A DNA stretch of 64,000 nt from Dipetalonema caudispina. Taxonomy: Eukaryota > Nematoda > Chromadorea > Rhabditida > Onchocercidae. The stretch is from the NCBI GenBank assembly GCA_013365325.1, contig JABVXV010000184.1, positions 58,555 to 122,554 of the forward strand. Direction: 5' to 3'. How positions within the stretch are numbered: position 1 is the first letter of the stretch; each line of letters begins with the position of its first letter. This document shows, piece by piece, positions 40,345-51,837 of the stretch. Made by a program: the position numbers and the translations under genes. Under the pieces are notes generated by a model that was given only the letters and a program-made list of their open reading frames with translations, did not search any database and had not been told where the DNA came from.

Positions 40345-42117
40345 TATTATTGTTACTACTATCATTGTTGTTATTGTTATTATCATTATCATTATCATTA
40401 TTATTGTTATTATTATCATTATTATTATTATTATTATTTTTACTATTATTATTATTACTACCAGTGTTATTGTTATCGTTGTTAATATTGCTGTTATTAT
40501 TATTATTATTATTATTACTATTACTACCATTATTATCGTTACTATTATGGTTATTATTATTATCACTATCATTATTATTATCAATCATCATTGTTATTAT
40601 TGTTACGGGTGATTATTACATTCATAAAAAAGCATATTGTTGTATGAATCACTACTACGTGAATCTCATTGCAATTAATACTCACTACAAAATTTGCTAT
40701 CAGGTGGGTATCATTATCATATGAGTTTAGTTGGTATAAAATTAGAATGTATTTGCTTGTGCACTGCCTGACAGAATCATTGGTGGAACTTAAAATTACC
40801 CGACGCATAGGCTCGACCATCTGCTTTCACTTCAGCTTTCTGTACAAAAATTAGAACTTCTGATTGAAATACACTTTCCGATTCGACAGTGATTTCTTTA
40901 GCCTGGAAAATGATTTCAGTTTGAATAGCATTAACGAAATGAGTGCACTTCTTATACTTGCAATAGATACGTCTGCTGTACTTGCAGCGAGCGTGTTTTT
41001 TGGACTAGTAACCGACATACCTATTATTTGGAGCGATAAACTGCATTTATACGCTTAATGTATTAACGACAAGCATACTTGCGGCAAATATATTTGATAG
41101 AACGGAAATGAAAATTTCCATGACTACTTTTACCTTCGAAAAGAACTTATTTCCAATGCAAAAATGCTTGTTTTCTTGTGAAAAAAATTTGAAATGTGTT
41201 CTTAAAAGTAAAAATCTTTCCTAACTTAAATTTCGAAAATCAAACAACAAATATCCATTGAAATGGACAAAATTAATTCTGCAACCGAAACATAAGCTTA
41301 ACCATACCATAAAGTAGGCTGATGTACCATTTTTCCTGAATGGTATCGCCTGAAATTCAATAACGGTTAATGGTTTCAGTTGATATACCATTTCTCCTTC
41401 GATGGCAATCAAACCAATGTAGTCATTCCAGAGATAACCAGAATCACCGCTTACATTGCATAAAACTGCCGTTCCTAGAAACATTCACTAATTTTGATGT
41501 TATGGGAAAAAACAAGGAAAATGAAGCGGAAAAGATCACACGCTAAAACATTTATTCGCTTCATATCTCCATGATGTTACCTGTCCTATTTCACTTAAAT
41601 CACTGCATGCTTACCCTTAACAGTACATTCGTCCTCTCTAATGAGACATTTCAATCGTGGATATGTCATCACTACAACCTTTCGAGCAAACCATTTTCCA
41701 TTTTTCTAAAAAAAAGATTATCAATCCATTTTTTTACAAAAATGTACACTAACAATGATTGGTGGCTACATATACTACGTATCAGATTATATTTTTCAAC
41801 ATATATATTACTTTTTACTTTCATTTCAAAAATAATTCAATACTGACTTGTCCAAAACTCATACCTAATATACTGTTTATCAGTTACATCAAACATGATA
41901 AACAGAGAAGAAAGAAAAATAGAAAATGTAAAGTACTATTCCAAACCTGGTAGGATACTTTAAAGTTACACCACATTCCAACATTTAGCTTCTTATTTCT
42001 GCTAATTACTTCTGTTGTTTCATCAATACAAACTTCACCAATTAAAGAGCAATAAATTGTTTGTATACTATTTGGTGAACATTCATAGATGAAACCTTCC
42101 AAATTGATCTCTTCCAT
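33810..42117 (-). CDS. Uncharacterised protein with three tandem N-terminal modules, 21 exons
   Basis: Exons (high to low): 42117-41947, 41705-41615, 41474-41308, 40902-40800, 40035-39887, 39824-39782, 39728-39648, 39539-39505, 39057-38971, 38733-38557, 38489-38406, 38325-38215, 37942-37874, 37621-37530, 37215-37155, 36984-36938, 36836-36773, 36076-35983, 35606-35515, 34730-34609, 33984-33810; about 704 residues, phases consistent throughout. Residues 8-225 look like three copies of a ~75-residue module (NVGMWCNFKV...KNGKWFA; LTVIEFQAIPFRKNGTSAYF; TVGTTMSILYYKVF). The pattern suggests a small beta fold such as an OB/S1-like domain, but that is inference. The middle is Ser/Asp/Asn-rich with a 16-residue duplication. 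The C-terminal ~200 residues look helical (ALLRDIMYYLEYQ; LIRDLLTYIEYSGD). No signal peptide or membrane segment. No family recognised. Weak points: the 39782/39728 and 38406 boundaries and the final exon. Confidence 0.72.
38626..38721 (-). repeat. 48-bp in-frame tandem duplication within an exon
   Basis: Two adjacent 48-bp copies encode VVNPSADDNNCPMISS and VVNALADDNSCSMISP. Few substitutions separate them, so the duplication is fairly recent. Confidence 0.9.
38732..38906. repeat. Duplicated ~60-bp intron segment including a splice acceptor
   Basis: The copies 38732-38793 and 38851-38906 share CGCTAAATTAAA and, identically, about 40 bp ending TTGAGTATAAAAG. On the minus strand each gives TTTAATTTAG|CG. 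The lower copy is the acceptor used by the exon starting 38733; the upper is a decoy or alternative acceptor. Confidence 0.85.
40083..40620. repeat. ~530-bp imperfect (TTA)n array in an intron
   Basis: TTA/ATT triplets are interrupted by scattered CTA, TCA and TTG variants that keep the triplet register. The long Leu/Tyr/Ile/Asn/Met frames across it on both strands are artefacts. It lies in the intron between exons ending 40800 and starting 40035 of the minus-strand gene. Confidence 0.95.
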
Positions 42118-42130
42118 CCTAAAAATACGT
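42118..42130 (-). promoter_or_regulatory. Probable spliced-leader acceptor for the uncharacterised gene
   Basis: On the minus strand CGTATTTTTAG is followed by a single G and then the ATG at 42117. No upstream exon was found. A pyrimidine-rich acceptor this close to a start codon is typical of nematode SL1 addition. Confidence 0.6.
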
Positions 42131-43908
42131 ATAATTACGTATGTCACATACAACTATTAGTTATTAATTCATCATAACATGTTTAAAGAAAGCCAAAAAA
42201 AAAAAAAAAAACTGCCATTATTAAAGTCTTAGAAGAGTTATCAATTTAAGATCTTTTTAAAGTTAACAATTCTCTAACAATATTTGAAATGCATTATCAT
42301 TCTATCATATGAAGCGATATAATGAATATTTCAAAAAGAAAAAGCAAATAATTGAATAATTTGACAGTTAAGAATCCCAAGTATTAGCTAACGTCCATAC
42401 TTCTTGATCACTTCAACTTTTTGATGCAATTTGAATATCGCGGTAAATTTCAGTGATCAATGGAGCGTTATATCGCAACGGTAAATCCCATACAAATTAA
42501 TGTGACATATTTTCCACTGAACAAAATGATTGAGAGTTTTCACTATGATTTCGCGGGATTTTCGAGATTCCATAAGTTCAACATTTCACAATGTAAATTT
42601 TGGCATTTCTAATTCCCTCTCTAATCTCTCTTCCTGTATATGTCGTTCTTTCTCTCTCTCTCTCTTTTCCTCTTTTTCTTAGAAGGACGAATAAATATGT
42701 AAATACTGCAACATTTTGGCATTTTTCGATTCGTAAAAAAAAAAAAAAAAACTTTTTTTAATTACTGATATTTGAAACTACATTCGGTTTAAATATAGAT
42801 TCAAAATTTCTAAAAAAAAAAAAATAAATAAATAAATACTTGAAGAAATTTTCAAGATTTATAAAATCGACCATTATATTTTTGAAATATGAAGATTGAT
42901 TCAAATTCATTTAGATTAATTGTTTTCCCTTCATAAATAGTAATCTTTTCAATTATATCAATCATAAATTAGCAAATCATCTGACTTATTCAATACTTAA
43001 ATATTAAAGTATTTAGTAAAAATACTAAATAACATTTAAAAAAAAAAAAAAAACACTGTATTGCAATTTCAAAATGTAAGAAAATTTGTTTAATATAAGT
43101 ATTTAAATATTTATTGAATGTATCAAATATATCACTTCTTAATGAATTGATATTTCGATTAATAATTAATACCTGAGTATGATAATGAATATAGGAATAC
43201 TTCCATTGATACTATTTAATTAATTGAATTAATATATAAATATCAGATATATCAATTTTCATCAATCAATGGATATTACAATGAATACTAATACGAATAT
43301 ATGTCAATATGAAATTTTGATAAAATTAGGCTAAATTGATGAAAATACCAATGTTTGTAATGTAAAATTTAAAATGGATAACTAGCAATTTGAACTTAAA
43401 TGATGTACCACTACACTTAACTCTTAACGTTTATTACGTCTATTACGTCTCCTACTTACTATTCAATCATATTTTTGAAATGTATCGTTTTTAAAATAAA
43501 ATTAAAATGTTTACCGTTGAAACAAACATTTCATCTTAAGCTGTTTTTCTTTTTTTTTCTAAGTTATGAATCATTTCTTTTTTTTTTTCCAAATATACAT
43601 TCATAAATTACATTAATATATTTATAAAGATAGATTAATTGATATTTTTTTGATAAAATTTAGAAAAATTTTTCAATACTTTTATTTCTTTCCTTTTTTA
43701 TTTTTTTATATTTAATGTGAAAAATTTTCATAAAATAAAAGAAAAATACTTTTTTATTGAAATTACAAATATATTTTGTTTCATTTTTCCAATACAAACA
43801 AAACATTGATAATTTAAAATGTGATTGATTGAAATGAACTTTTCGTCCATTTCATTTTTTCCCACATTCTTATTAACATTTTTCTTTTTTCTTTCACTTA
43901 ACACTTCT

Positions 43909-43943
<35 letters not shown>

Positions 43944-44115
43944 CTTCAAACTATTCAAAGAATTTCAATGAAAAGATTTAGAAAAGTTTATTTGCTAAAT
44001 AGCAGCTATGTCACTTTTTATCAAAACATACACACATACACACACGCATACAGACACACACATACACACACATCCAAACATATAAAACATACATAGAGGC
44101 TTATCATGATGGAAA

Positions 44116-44148
<33 letters not shown>

Positions 44149-44217
44149 ATGCTGTAAAATCAACATTGATACATTTTTATGTGTGGACAGACATTAAATA
44201 TAAAGACGGACAAACAT

Positions 44218-44253
<36 letters not shown>

Positions 44254-44436
44254 TCATGCTAGAAAGCATAAATAGTTGTTTTTGTTGAAAATGTTGGAAG
44301 GAAGGAAGGAAGGAAGGAAGAGGAGAAGATCGTTTAAAAATTTACTTTCAAAATATCTCTCTCTCTCTCTCTCTCTCTCTCTGTTCTAGTTCAAATAGCG
44401 GTAATAGTATCAAAAGGATAAAGATTGGCTCAACAG
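42131..44436. other. Divergent intergenic region with microsatellites
   Basis: Separates the starts of the minus-strand uncharacterised gene and the plus-strand costars gene, so it should hold both promoters. It contains (TC)n near 42648, poly-T at about 43910-43943, (CA)n-like at 44028-44080, (AC)n then (AT)n at 44217-44252, (GGAA)5 near 44296 and (TC)n at 44356-44382. I see no exon except the costars first exon at its right edge. Confidence 0.65.
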
Positions 44437-47400
44437 ATGTGTGATATGGAATCAGTTGATAATAATCATGAGAAATTTCATCAAATTATTGCTAACAATG
44501 ATCGGTTAGTTTTATGCAATTAAATGTTTAATTTGTTATTTCATATAATTTAATTTAAATTTTTTTTTTTTTTTTTGTTCTGTTCAAATTTAATTTACTA
44601 TTAATAATGTTTGTTTGTTTCGATGTATATTTTTCGGCTTGTTAATAATTATTAAGAAAGATTATCATTTTTGTATTATGATTGTTAATCAATTTTTTTG
44701 ATTAATTCTCATTTATTATTAGAGTAGTTGGTGGTTAATGATATTATTATCAGTTCATTATCACTTGTTATCAAGCTAGACAATCTTTGATAAAGAGAAG
44801 AAAAGTGATATTAAATAATTGGTTACTGAATTAATTAGCAAATTAAACTAATTAGGCCCATTATTATCGTTATTTTTTTTTTTTTTTTTGATAAAGTTTA
44901 CTTTCAAACTTTTTTTTACAAATAATGCATCATTATTACTTCTATTTTACCCTTTATCTTTATTGTAGTTCTAAAATTTCGAAAAAAAAAAATTAAAAAA
45001 AAGATTTGATGGTAACAAAGTAAAATATTTAATGAATGAAAAGGAAAGAAAGAGAGAAGAGAGAGAGAGAGAGAGAGAGATTGTTTGGTGGCATTAATCA
45101 CGCTCCTTGAAACGTCATACATACTCAATTTAAAACTTTGTTAAGTAGGTATTCTCAAACAAACTGAAGAAATTTTGAGGAATTTCACTTAAGACTTAAG
45201 TACTAGTAATTAAAATTTTTATATTGCAATAAATTGATTGCATCAACAAACTGCATCTCATCTACTAAAGAAGCTATTTCAGTTCTTCTTCCGATTTATA
45301 TTTTCGGATAACAATGAATTTCATTTTCTTTTAATTGTGAAATTATTTTGCCCTCAAAAAAAAAAAAGAAAAAAAAATGCAAAAGAATTTTATGTACAAC
45401 AAAAAAATATAATAAAAAGTAAAAAAGTAAAAAAAAAAAAAAATTTTTCTCTCTTCATTGACTGCCTTACGTGCGGTATTTCCAGCACTTAGTGAAATGT
45501 CATTCAATACAATGATTCGAAAATTTACGGAAAAATAAGCTGAACGATATCTAATCACCAGTCAATTACTATGATAATAAAATGATAGCGACTGTTAAAT
45601 CAATCAATTGATATGATAAGCGAATGATGATAAACTACACTGATAACGAGATGAGTCAGAACACTGTGATAACAAGAGATAATGAGATGATAATGATAAT
45701 TTTTATCAAACCATTTTTGATGCTACCAACTTAATAGTATATTCCCGAGAAAATGAATGAAATTTCAAGCGTTAAAAAAAAAACGAAATATTTTTGAGAA
45801 TTTCTCATATATCTGCTTATTTATGATAATCATCTTTTTTTTTTCTTCTATTTCAGATAAATATCATTTAAGGGAAATTTAGATTAATCGTTATTTTTAA
45901 TTATTAAAATGACATATTAAACTTGTAAAAGTTCCTGGAATATTCCTGATCCGGTTCATTTATATCATTTCTGAAATGACATAAGCCCTTTATACTATAA
46001 CAACAATTATTCCTTCCTCCTTTTTTGTTGCAATTATTATTTTGATTGAAATATTAGAGGCGAAGAATTTATGTAATTGCCAAATTTTCGTACTTATGTT
46101 TTCATCGAATTTGTTAATTAAATCTCTAAAAGCTAAAGGAGAATTCTTTCCATTGAAAACAATTGATTACTTTAATTAATCAAATCATTCGATTTCATTT
46201 CTTATCATTCAATTTTTTTAATGATTTAATTTGTTCTATTATCCTTTTTTAAGTGTTTTATAATTACGATTTTTTGTTGTAATTTAAAATAGTTCTTGCA
46301 AATATCTCCTCCTTTTTTTTTTTTTTTTCAAATTAATTAAAACAAGCAACTATATCATATTATATCATATATATATATATATCAGTACGCCAAGCAAAGT
46401 ATCGCCATTATCATCGGATAATTGTGGTACAATAGCAGATGATATTCGCAAATTCAATAACGCATCTGTAAACAATTTTCAAAAGTAAGTTAAGTATGAA
46501 TTGATTTTTTTTTTTCTTTGTTTTTCTAAATAATTTCAATAAATTGAAAATTCTTTGTTCATTTCCACCAAAAAAGAAAAGATTCTTCTTTTCATATTTT
46601 AGCAATGCAACAATTTTTTTCCCAACAATTTTAAGATTAAAAAAATAAATAAAACTTTTGTTGTGCAGTTAGTTTATAAAAAGTTACTATCAACAATTTC
46701 ATCTATCTGCCTATCAATTCTTTCAAAATTCTTGTGGGAATGATCGTAAACAAGTATATCTGACATATTGGATACGTTTCTTAACGAAAGAAAAAATTAA
46801 AATAGTTTTAATTGCTTTTCATAGCTTACTCCATTGGGATATTTCCCAATGTTGTTTGCAGAATTGCGTCACAAATTATCAACTGTTGCAAAATTTTCAA
46901 TAACGGATATTATTGTTTAAAGAAATTTCTTTTTTTTTTGGTACTAGGAAAAACATTTTGAGAGATCGCGGAGAGAAAAAGTGAAAGGGAAGGATTGAAA
47001 TTCGATTTTCTACCTCTTTTATAATTGTTGATCAAAATGATCGAAGGTCGACTCACTTTAGTTATGTTTGATATTGTTTTGATTACAAAAATTAATGAAA
47101 TAATACTGTTGTTGAAGCATTGCAGACATATTTATGCAAAATTAGACTAAGTTTTAGCATCTTCCATATCAATAGAATACATTACTTTTTATGTATGATA
47201 ACTTCCGAAATTTATTTTTCGATTTAAATCACTGTAATTGATAAACCGAAAACCTTCTTCCAATCATTTTTATGCTAATGAAATATTCAAAATAATCGGA
47301 AATCAACCGGAATTTGTTTGATGTAGCAGATATTTCCAAGTGAGTGAGATGTAAATTTTGAACTTCAATTAACTTGTACCCTTTACAATTCCATTTGTAT

Positions 47401-50400
47401 TATTTTGACTTTTAAAGAAAAAATCCGTTTCAAGACTGGAAATTTTTATCTTTTTGAATTTTTAAAAAATGAGATAAATGAAAAGATTTAACTGAAGAAC
47501 ATTTCATTACTAATAATATTTGAAATGACACTACCGATTAAGAAAAATGAAATAAATGAAATTTTTAGAGTTTAGATTTTTCATTGCAACCTTTTTAGTT
47601 TCATTGGTATAAGCTGAAATGTTGCAGGAATCAAAATAGCATTGAATTGATTTTAATTAAATTTAAATTGTTAAATTCAATAAAAATAACGAAAATAACT
47701 TATTACGTAATCACAAAAATTTTCGTTTTGCTAAGTTAAGCATTTTGAGAAAATTAATGTATGAATCATTGGAAAACTTTATTGTCTAAATTTGATGTAA
47801 ATGATAGAATTATGCTAATAATACTAAAGCAACGAAAAGCAAATATTTAACATACGTCATAAAAAATGTTTACTTGGATAAATAAATAATATTAAATTAT
47901 TTTAAACATTACAACGATTCCAATTTAAATCATTTCATGAACAGTACAAACATTACAAGAAATTGGGAACTACGATGCCTTGGAAGACGTGAAGCTACAC
48001 GTGATGCTATTAATCTTTTTAATAGTAAAAATGATGATAATAGTACTTCTTCCGCTACTTCCGATAATTCCAATAAAATAAAAATGAAGAAGTATGTTTG
48101 TTTTTTTTTTTTTTTTTTTTTCGAGTTTTTAATTTGTTTTTTTTTTTTTTTATGAAATCATGAAAATAACTTTTCATACATATTTTTGCTTATAAAATAA
48201 ATTTAATTCATTGATTAATTTCCTTGAATGTTTTTTCTTTTTTATTGAATTTAAATTTTCAAAAAAGTCTCATATTCTGATTTATGCATCATAGTATGCG
48301 CAATAAAACTGTTTCATTGGAAGAGAATGGTGTTGTTGTTGTTGATGGTATCCGAAAAATTAGTGAAAACAGGAGAAATTTTATCATTTCTGATAGGTAA
48401 TTTTGTAATTTTTCAATTCTCATTTTTAAAAAATAAAAGCAATTTTAACAATTTTTTAAAGTATTTGTGATTGATTAATCAAAAATATGAACTATTACTA
48501 ATGCATAAAACAATCTCACGAAATATTTCTTCCAAATTAACAAAAATTTTTTCAAAAACTAAAATATATGTCTAAATACTAAGAAGTTTATGTTTATATA
48601 TTTGAATGAATAATTGGAAATTAGCAAATAAGGAAAAGATAAATTTAAATAACAAAAATTATTTAATAGTGAAAGTGAACGTCAATCAAATTTACGAGTG
48701 ATTGGTAGAAGCGCACGTGATACAATTAAAATGTTCAATAATATTGCGAATGAAACGAAGGAAAAACTTGACAAGTATTCCTTTCACGTTTATTTTTTTT
48801 TTACAAATCAAATTTAAATTCTTTCAAGTCTTCAAATTTTTAAAAGTTCATACATTTCTCATTCATCAATTTCTTTTTCCGATTGTAGATTAACTAGCAT
48901 TAATTTAATTTTTTGTTAATATTTAAAATTGCACATATAAAAAAGTTTATATGTGGTTAATTCTACTTTTTTTGAAAAATTCTAAAATTAACCAATATTT
49001 CTTAAGAATTAAATCAATGCAAAAAATTTCATGTTTACTTTTTGTTTTAGTAATTTTTTTTTTTTGGAATAATATTCAACTCATTCATTTCATTTCAATC
49101 ATTTAGAAGAATATTCTCTTTGTAGGAATCCATTTTCATCAACGTATACCATACCTAAGTATGATACAAATGCGCAAGATTATGGACGACCAACACATGG
49201 ATCTAAAACGGAAGCACGTGGTATTAAAGCAGGTCTATTATTGGTTATTTCTTAAATTTCATTTTAACTAATATACAACTTCATGTAGGAGACAATAAGT
49301 TAGAATATTTAATCTTAAAAATAAAAGTTGCAATCTTCTAATTTTAACCATATTATTATATTACTCTTTCAGGTAGTAATTAAATATTCGATTATAAGAT
49401 ATCGAATTTATGCTTAAAATGGATAAAAATTTTTCAGGTGATTATGTGATGCGTGAAGTGTTATTTTTATGTGAAATAATAAATACGCATGCAGAAGGTG
49501 AACCACCAAATCGAATTATCCGATTTGGTCCATTATTCAATATCTATGCATATTATTCCGATAAGGTAAATTATTCTAATATTAGCATAAAAGAAATAAT
49601 TAAGATATTTAAATTTTTAAGAAATTAATTTCGAAATGATAAGATGACAAATATTTATGATAATGTATGAAACAAAATTTAAATGTTTGTTAAATGTAAA
49701 AAATCTTAAAATGTATTTGTTAAATTTTTGAATTTATAAACATACGATAATTTGCAAATTAATATTTTATTATGTTACAAAAACTATGAAATTTTTAAGT
49801 AATCAATTTTAGTCTGATCGTACAAGTTTGAGTAAATAATTTTAGGCAAATCATATATCTTTGAGTAAATAATTTTAGGCTAATCGTATGTTTACGATAT
49901 TCATAATGCTATTGAAATCTGTAATGTGTAAAGATTAGTTAAAAAATATTAATTAATCAAGTTGCGTTTATTTGTTTGTCTAATTATTTTATATAAATTT
50001 GGTTAGAAATAGATGAAAAAAAAGATTTAAGAAAAAGAGACTAAAAGAAGTATCAAAAAGGATTAAAGAATGTTCAAAGAAGATAAGCTAAGAGAAAAAA
50101 GAGGATGATGTAAAGAATAAGATAAAATATAAGAAGATAATTGTATCTTATAATTTTGCTAAAAAAAAAAAAAAAATTTGTGTTTCGAAATTTTAATTTT
50201 ATAAAATTAATTTACCATTGCATATAATTCATCAGTTACAGTTGGTTGGAATGTTAATTCGTGCTCGAAAATACAAATTGGTAGATTTTGAAGGTGAAAT
50301 GTTATATCAAAGACAGGATGATGATAAGATTATACGTTTGCTAAAACCAATCGAAGAAATACGAAAACTTGAACCTTCTGGTGATCCAGTTAATTGTATT

Positions 50401-50448
50401 TCTATCACTAACAACAATAATAATGATAACAATAACACTTCGAAATGA
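44437..50448 (+). CDS. Costars-domain protein, ABRA/STARS-like actin-binding Rho-activating protein
   Basis: Eight exons: 44437-44504, 46386-46484, 47945-48091, 48295-48396, 48670-48774, 49126-49232, 49438-49565, 50242-50448 (TGA); 320 residues, phases consistent. The C-terminal third is a clear costars domain (about 210-300): REVLFLCEII, IIRFGPLFNIYAYYSDK, LVGMLIRARKYKLVDFEGEML, QRQDDDKIIRLL. It is preceded by YGRPTHGSKTEARGIKAG, a stretch I associate with ABRA-type proteins. ABRA/STARS proteins bind actin and promote Rho/SRF signalling in muscle; that role is known for vertebrates and inferred here. The N-terminal half has repeated basic motifs (GRREATRDAINLFN, GRSARDTIKMFN) and Ser/Asn-rich linkers; the tail ends in poly-Asn. 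An acceptor ends directly before the ATG, possibly for trans-splicing. The nearest upstream gene is divergent; the Tudor gene follows on the same strand 1.4 kb later. Confidence 0.88.
49805..49890. repeat. ~33-bp tandem repeat, about 2.5 copies
   Basis: Units of the form AATTTTAGGC-AATC-TAT followed by TTTGAGTAAAT occur in the costars gene intron before its last exon. The full copies are nearly identical. Confidence 0.8.
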
Positions 50449-51837
50449 TTTAATTATTGAAATTTAATTTTTGTTTTAATTTTCAATTAATCAGGTGCCA
50501 AATTGATATCTCATGTTTTTTTTTTTTTATCAATTACAACGTGTTTTTGCAAATCGGGTGTTTTGGAAGCGTATGAATTATATGCTTTTTGTATAATGTT
50601 TTTTAATTAAATTATCTTTTACAATAAATCTCTTTGAAAGTATGCAAATGTAAAATTTTATAAACGGTAGCTAAAATTAGATTCATTAGCTATCTTACTA
50701 CCTAGAAGGTTTTACATTGTGTAATTTTGTTACATTATTATATTGCTAAGTGATTTAACAATTTTCATACTACGCCATTAGGAATGACACAAAACTATCA
50801 TCGTCACATAGCAGAACAACAGACTACAACAAACCACTCTGAACTGAGATTACCAATGGTCTGGTGATGTTTTAAGTGTTACTGGGTAACTGGAAATCAA
50901 TTGGATGAAACGATATGAAAATTTTACTCATCTCACTTTATCCTTGTTAAGGCATTTTTTAATTCAGGAAATTTATTTTAAATCTGGCAAATTTTTTTAT
51001 TTCTTATTTTTATTGTTCGTATAATTTTTATCTAATTTTAAAAGATTCCTATATCGAACGTTTAAAAACTTTGAATTTTCTAAAGAGCATAATAGCACTA
51101 CTGAGCTTGGAATAAATTCAAGTTGAGTTTATAAATATTTTGAAAAATTTTGCATATTTAATGAATGGCAAACAACCAAAATATTTGAACAGAAAATTTG
51201 AGATAAATCGATAATAAATATCAGTTTAAAGAGAAGACGAAAAAGTAACTGGTTGGTTTTAATTTTTGATTACCACAGATGATGTAGTATATAATATAAG
51301 AAGATACATAATGGGAAGTAAAAAGGAAAAGTTATATGTATGGTTCATCAACAAATTGAATGATTGATTAGATCGAACAATTTCATTTCCACAAATTTTA
51401 ACCGGGAATGTTGAGAAATTCATTGATATAGCCTAAGCAGCTAATGAGAAATTGAACTGAAATTCCTGAATTTGATTTAAAAAAGTAAACTGAAATATTT
51501 GAATTTGATTAAGAAAAAAAGCAAATTAAAACTTTTGAATTTAAAATCGAAATAGCAAACAACAATGGGAACAAAATTATGATCAAAGAAAGACTTGGGA
51601 AAAAGTTCAATTTATTGAAATGAGAATGAAGGATATGAGCGAAATAATTTACGGATTGAAAATTCTTAACTTATAGATTAAAAATTCTTTCATCTGAGTG
51701 CAAAATTAAAATCGAAAGCATTCAACAAATTACGAAAATTTTATTTAATTTCCAAATTAATTTTCTAAATTAGAATTTTTTTTTTCCATTGCAGTTTGTG
51801 TGAAATTTTGCTATATCTAAAACAACAAAATTAGCTG
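50449..51837. other. Intergenic region ending in a trans-splice-type acceptor
   Basis: Holds the costars 3' flank (AATAAA near 50622) and the promoter of the Tudor gene. Near 51050-51700 there are diffuse A-rich repeats. A T-rich tract ending TTTTTCCATTGCAG at 51794 is a strong acceptor with no upstream exon; the ATG of the Tudor gene is 43 bp further on. I see no other gene. Confidence 0.6.

Noticed and set aside
40023..40724. Long open frames on both strands, up to 233 codons of mostly Leu, Tyr, Ile or Asn
   Set aside because: These are the reading frames of the TTA microsatellite, inside an intron of a better-supported gene.
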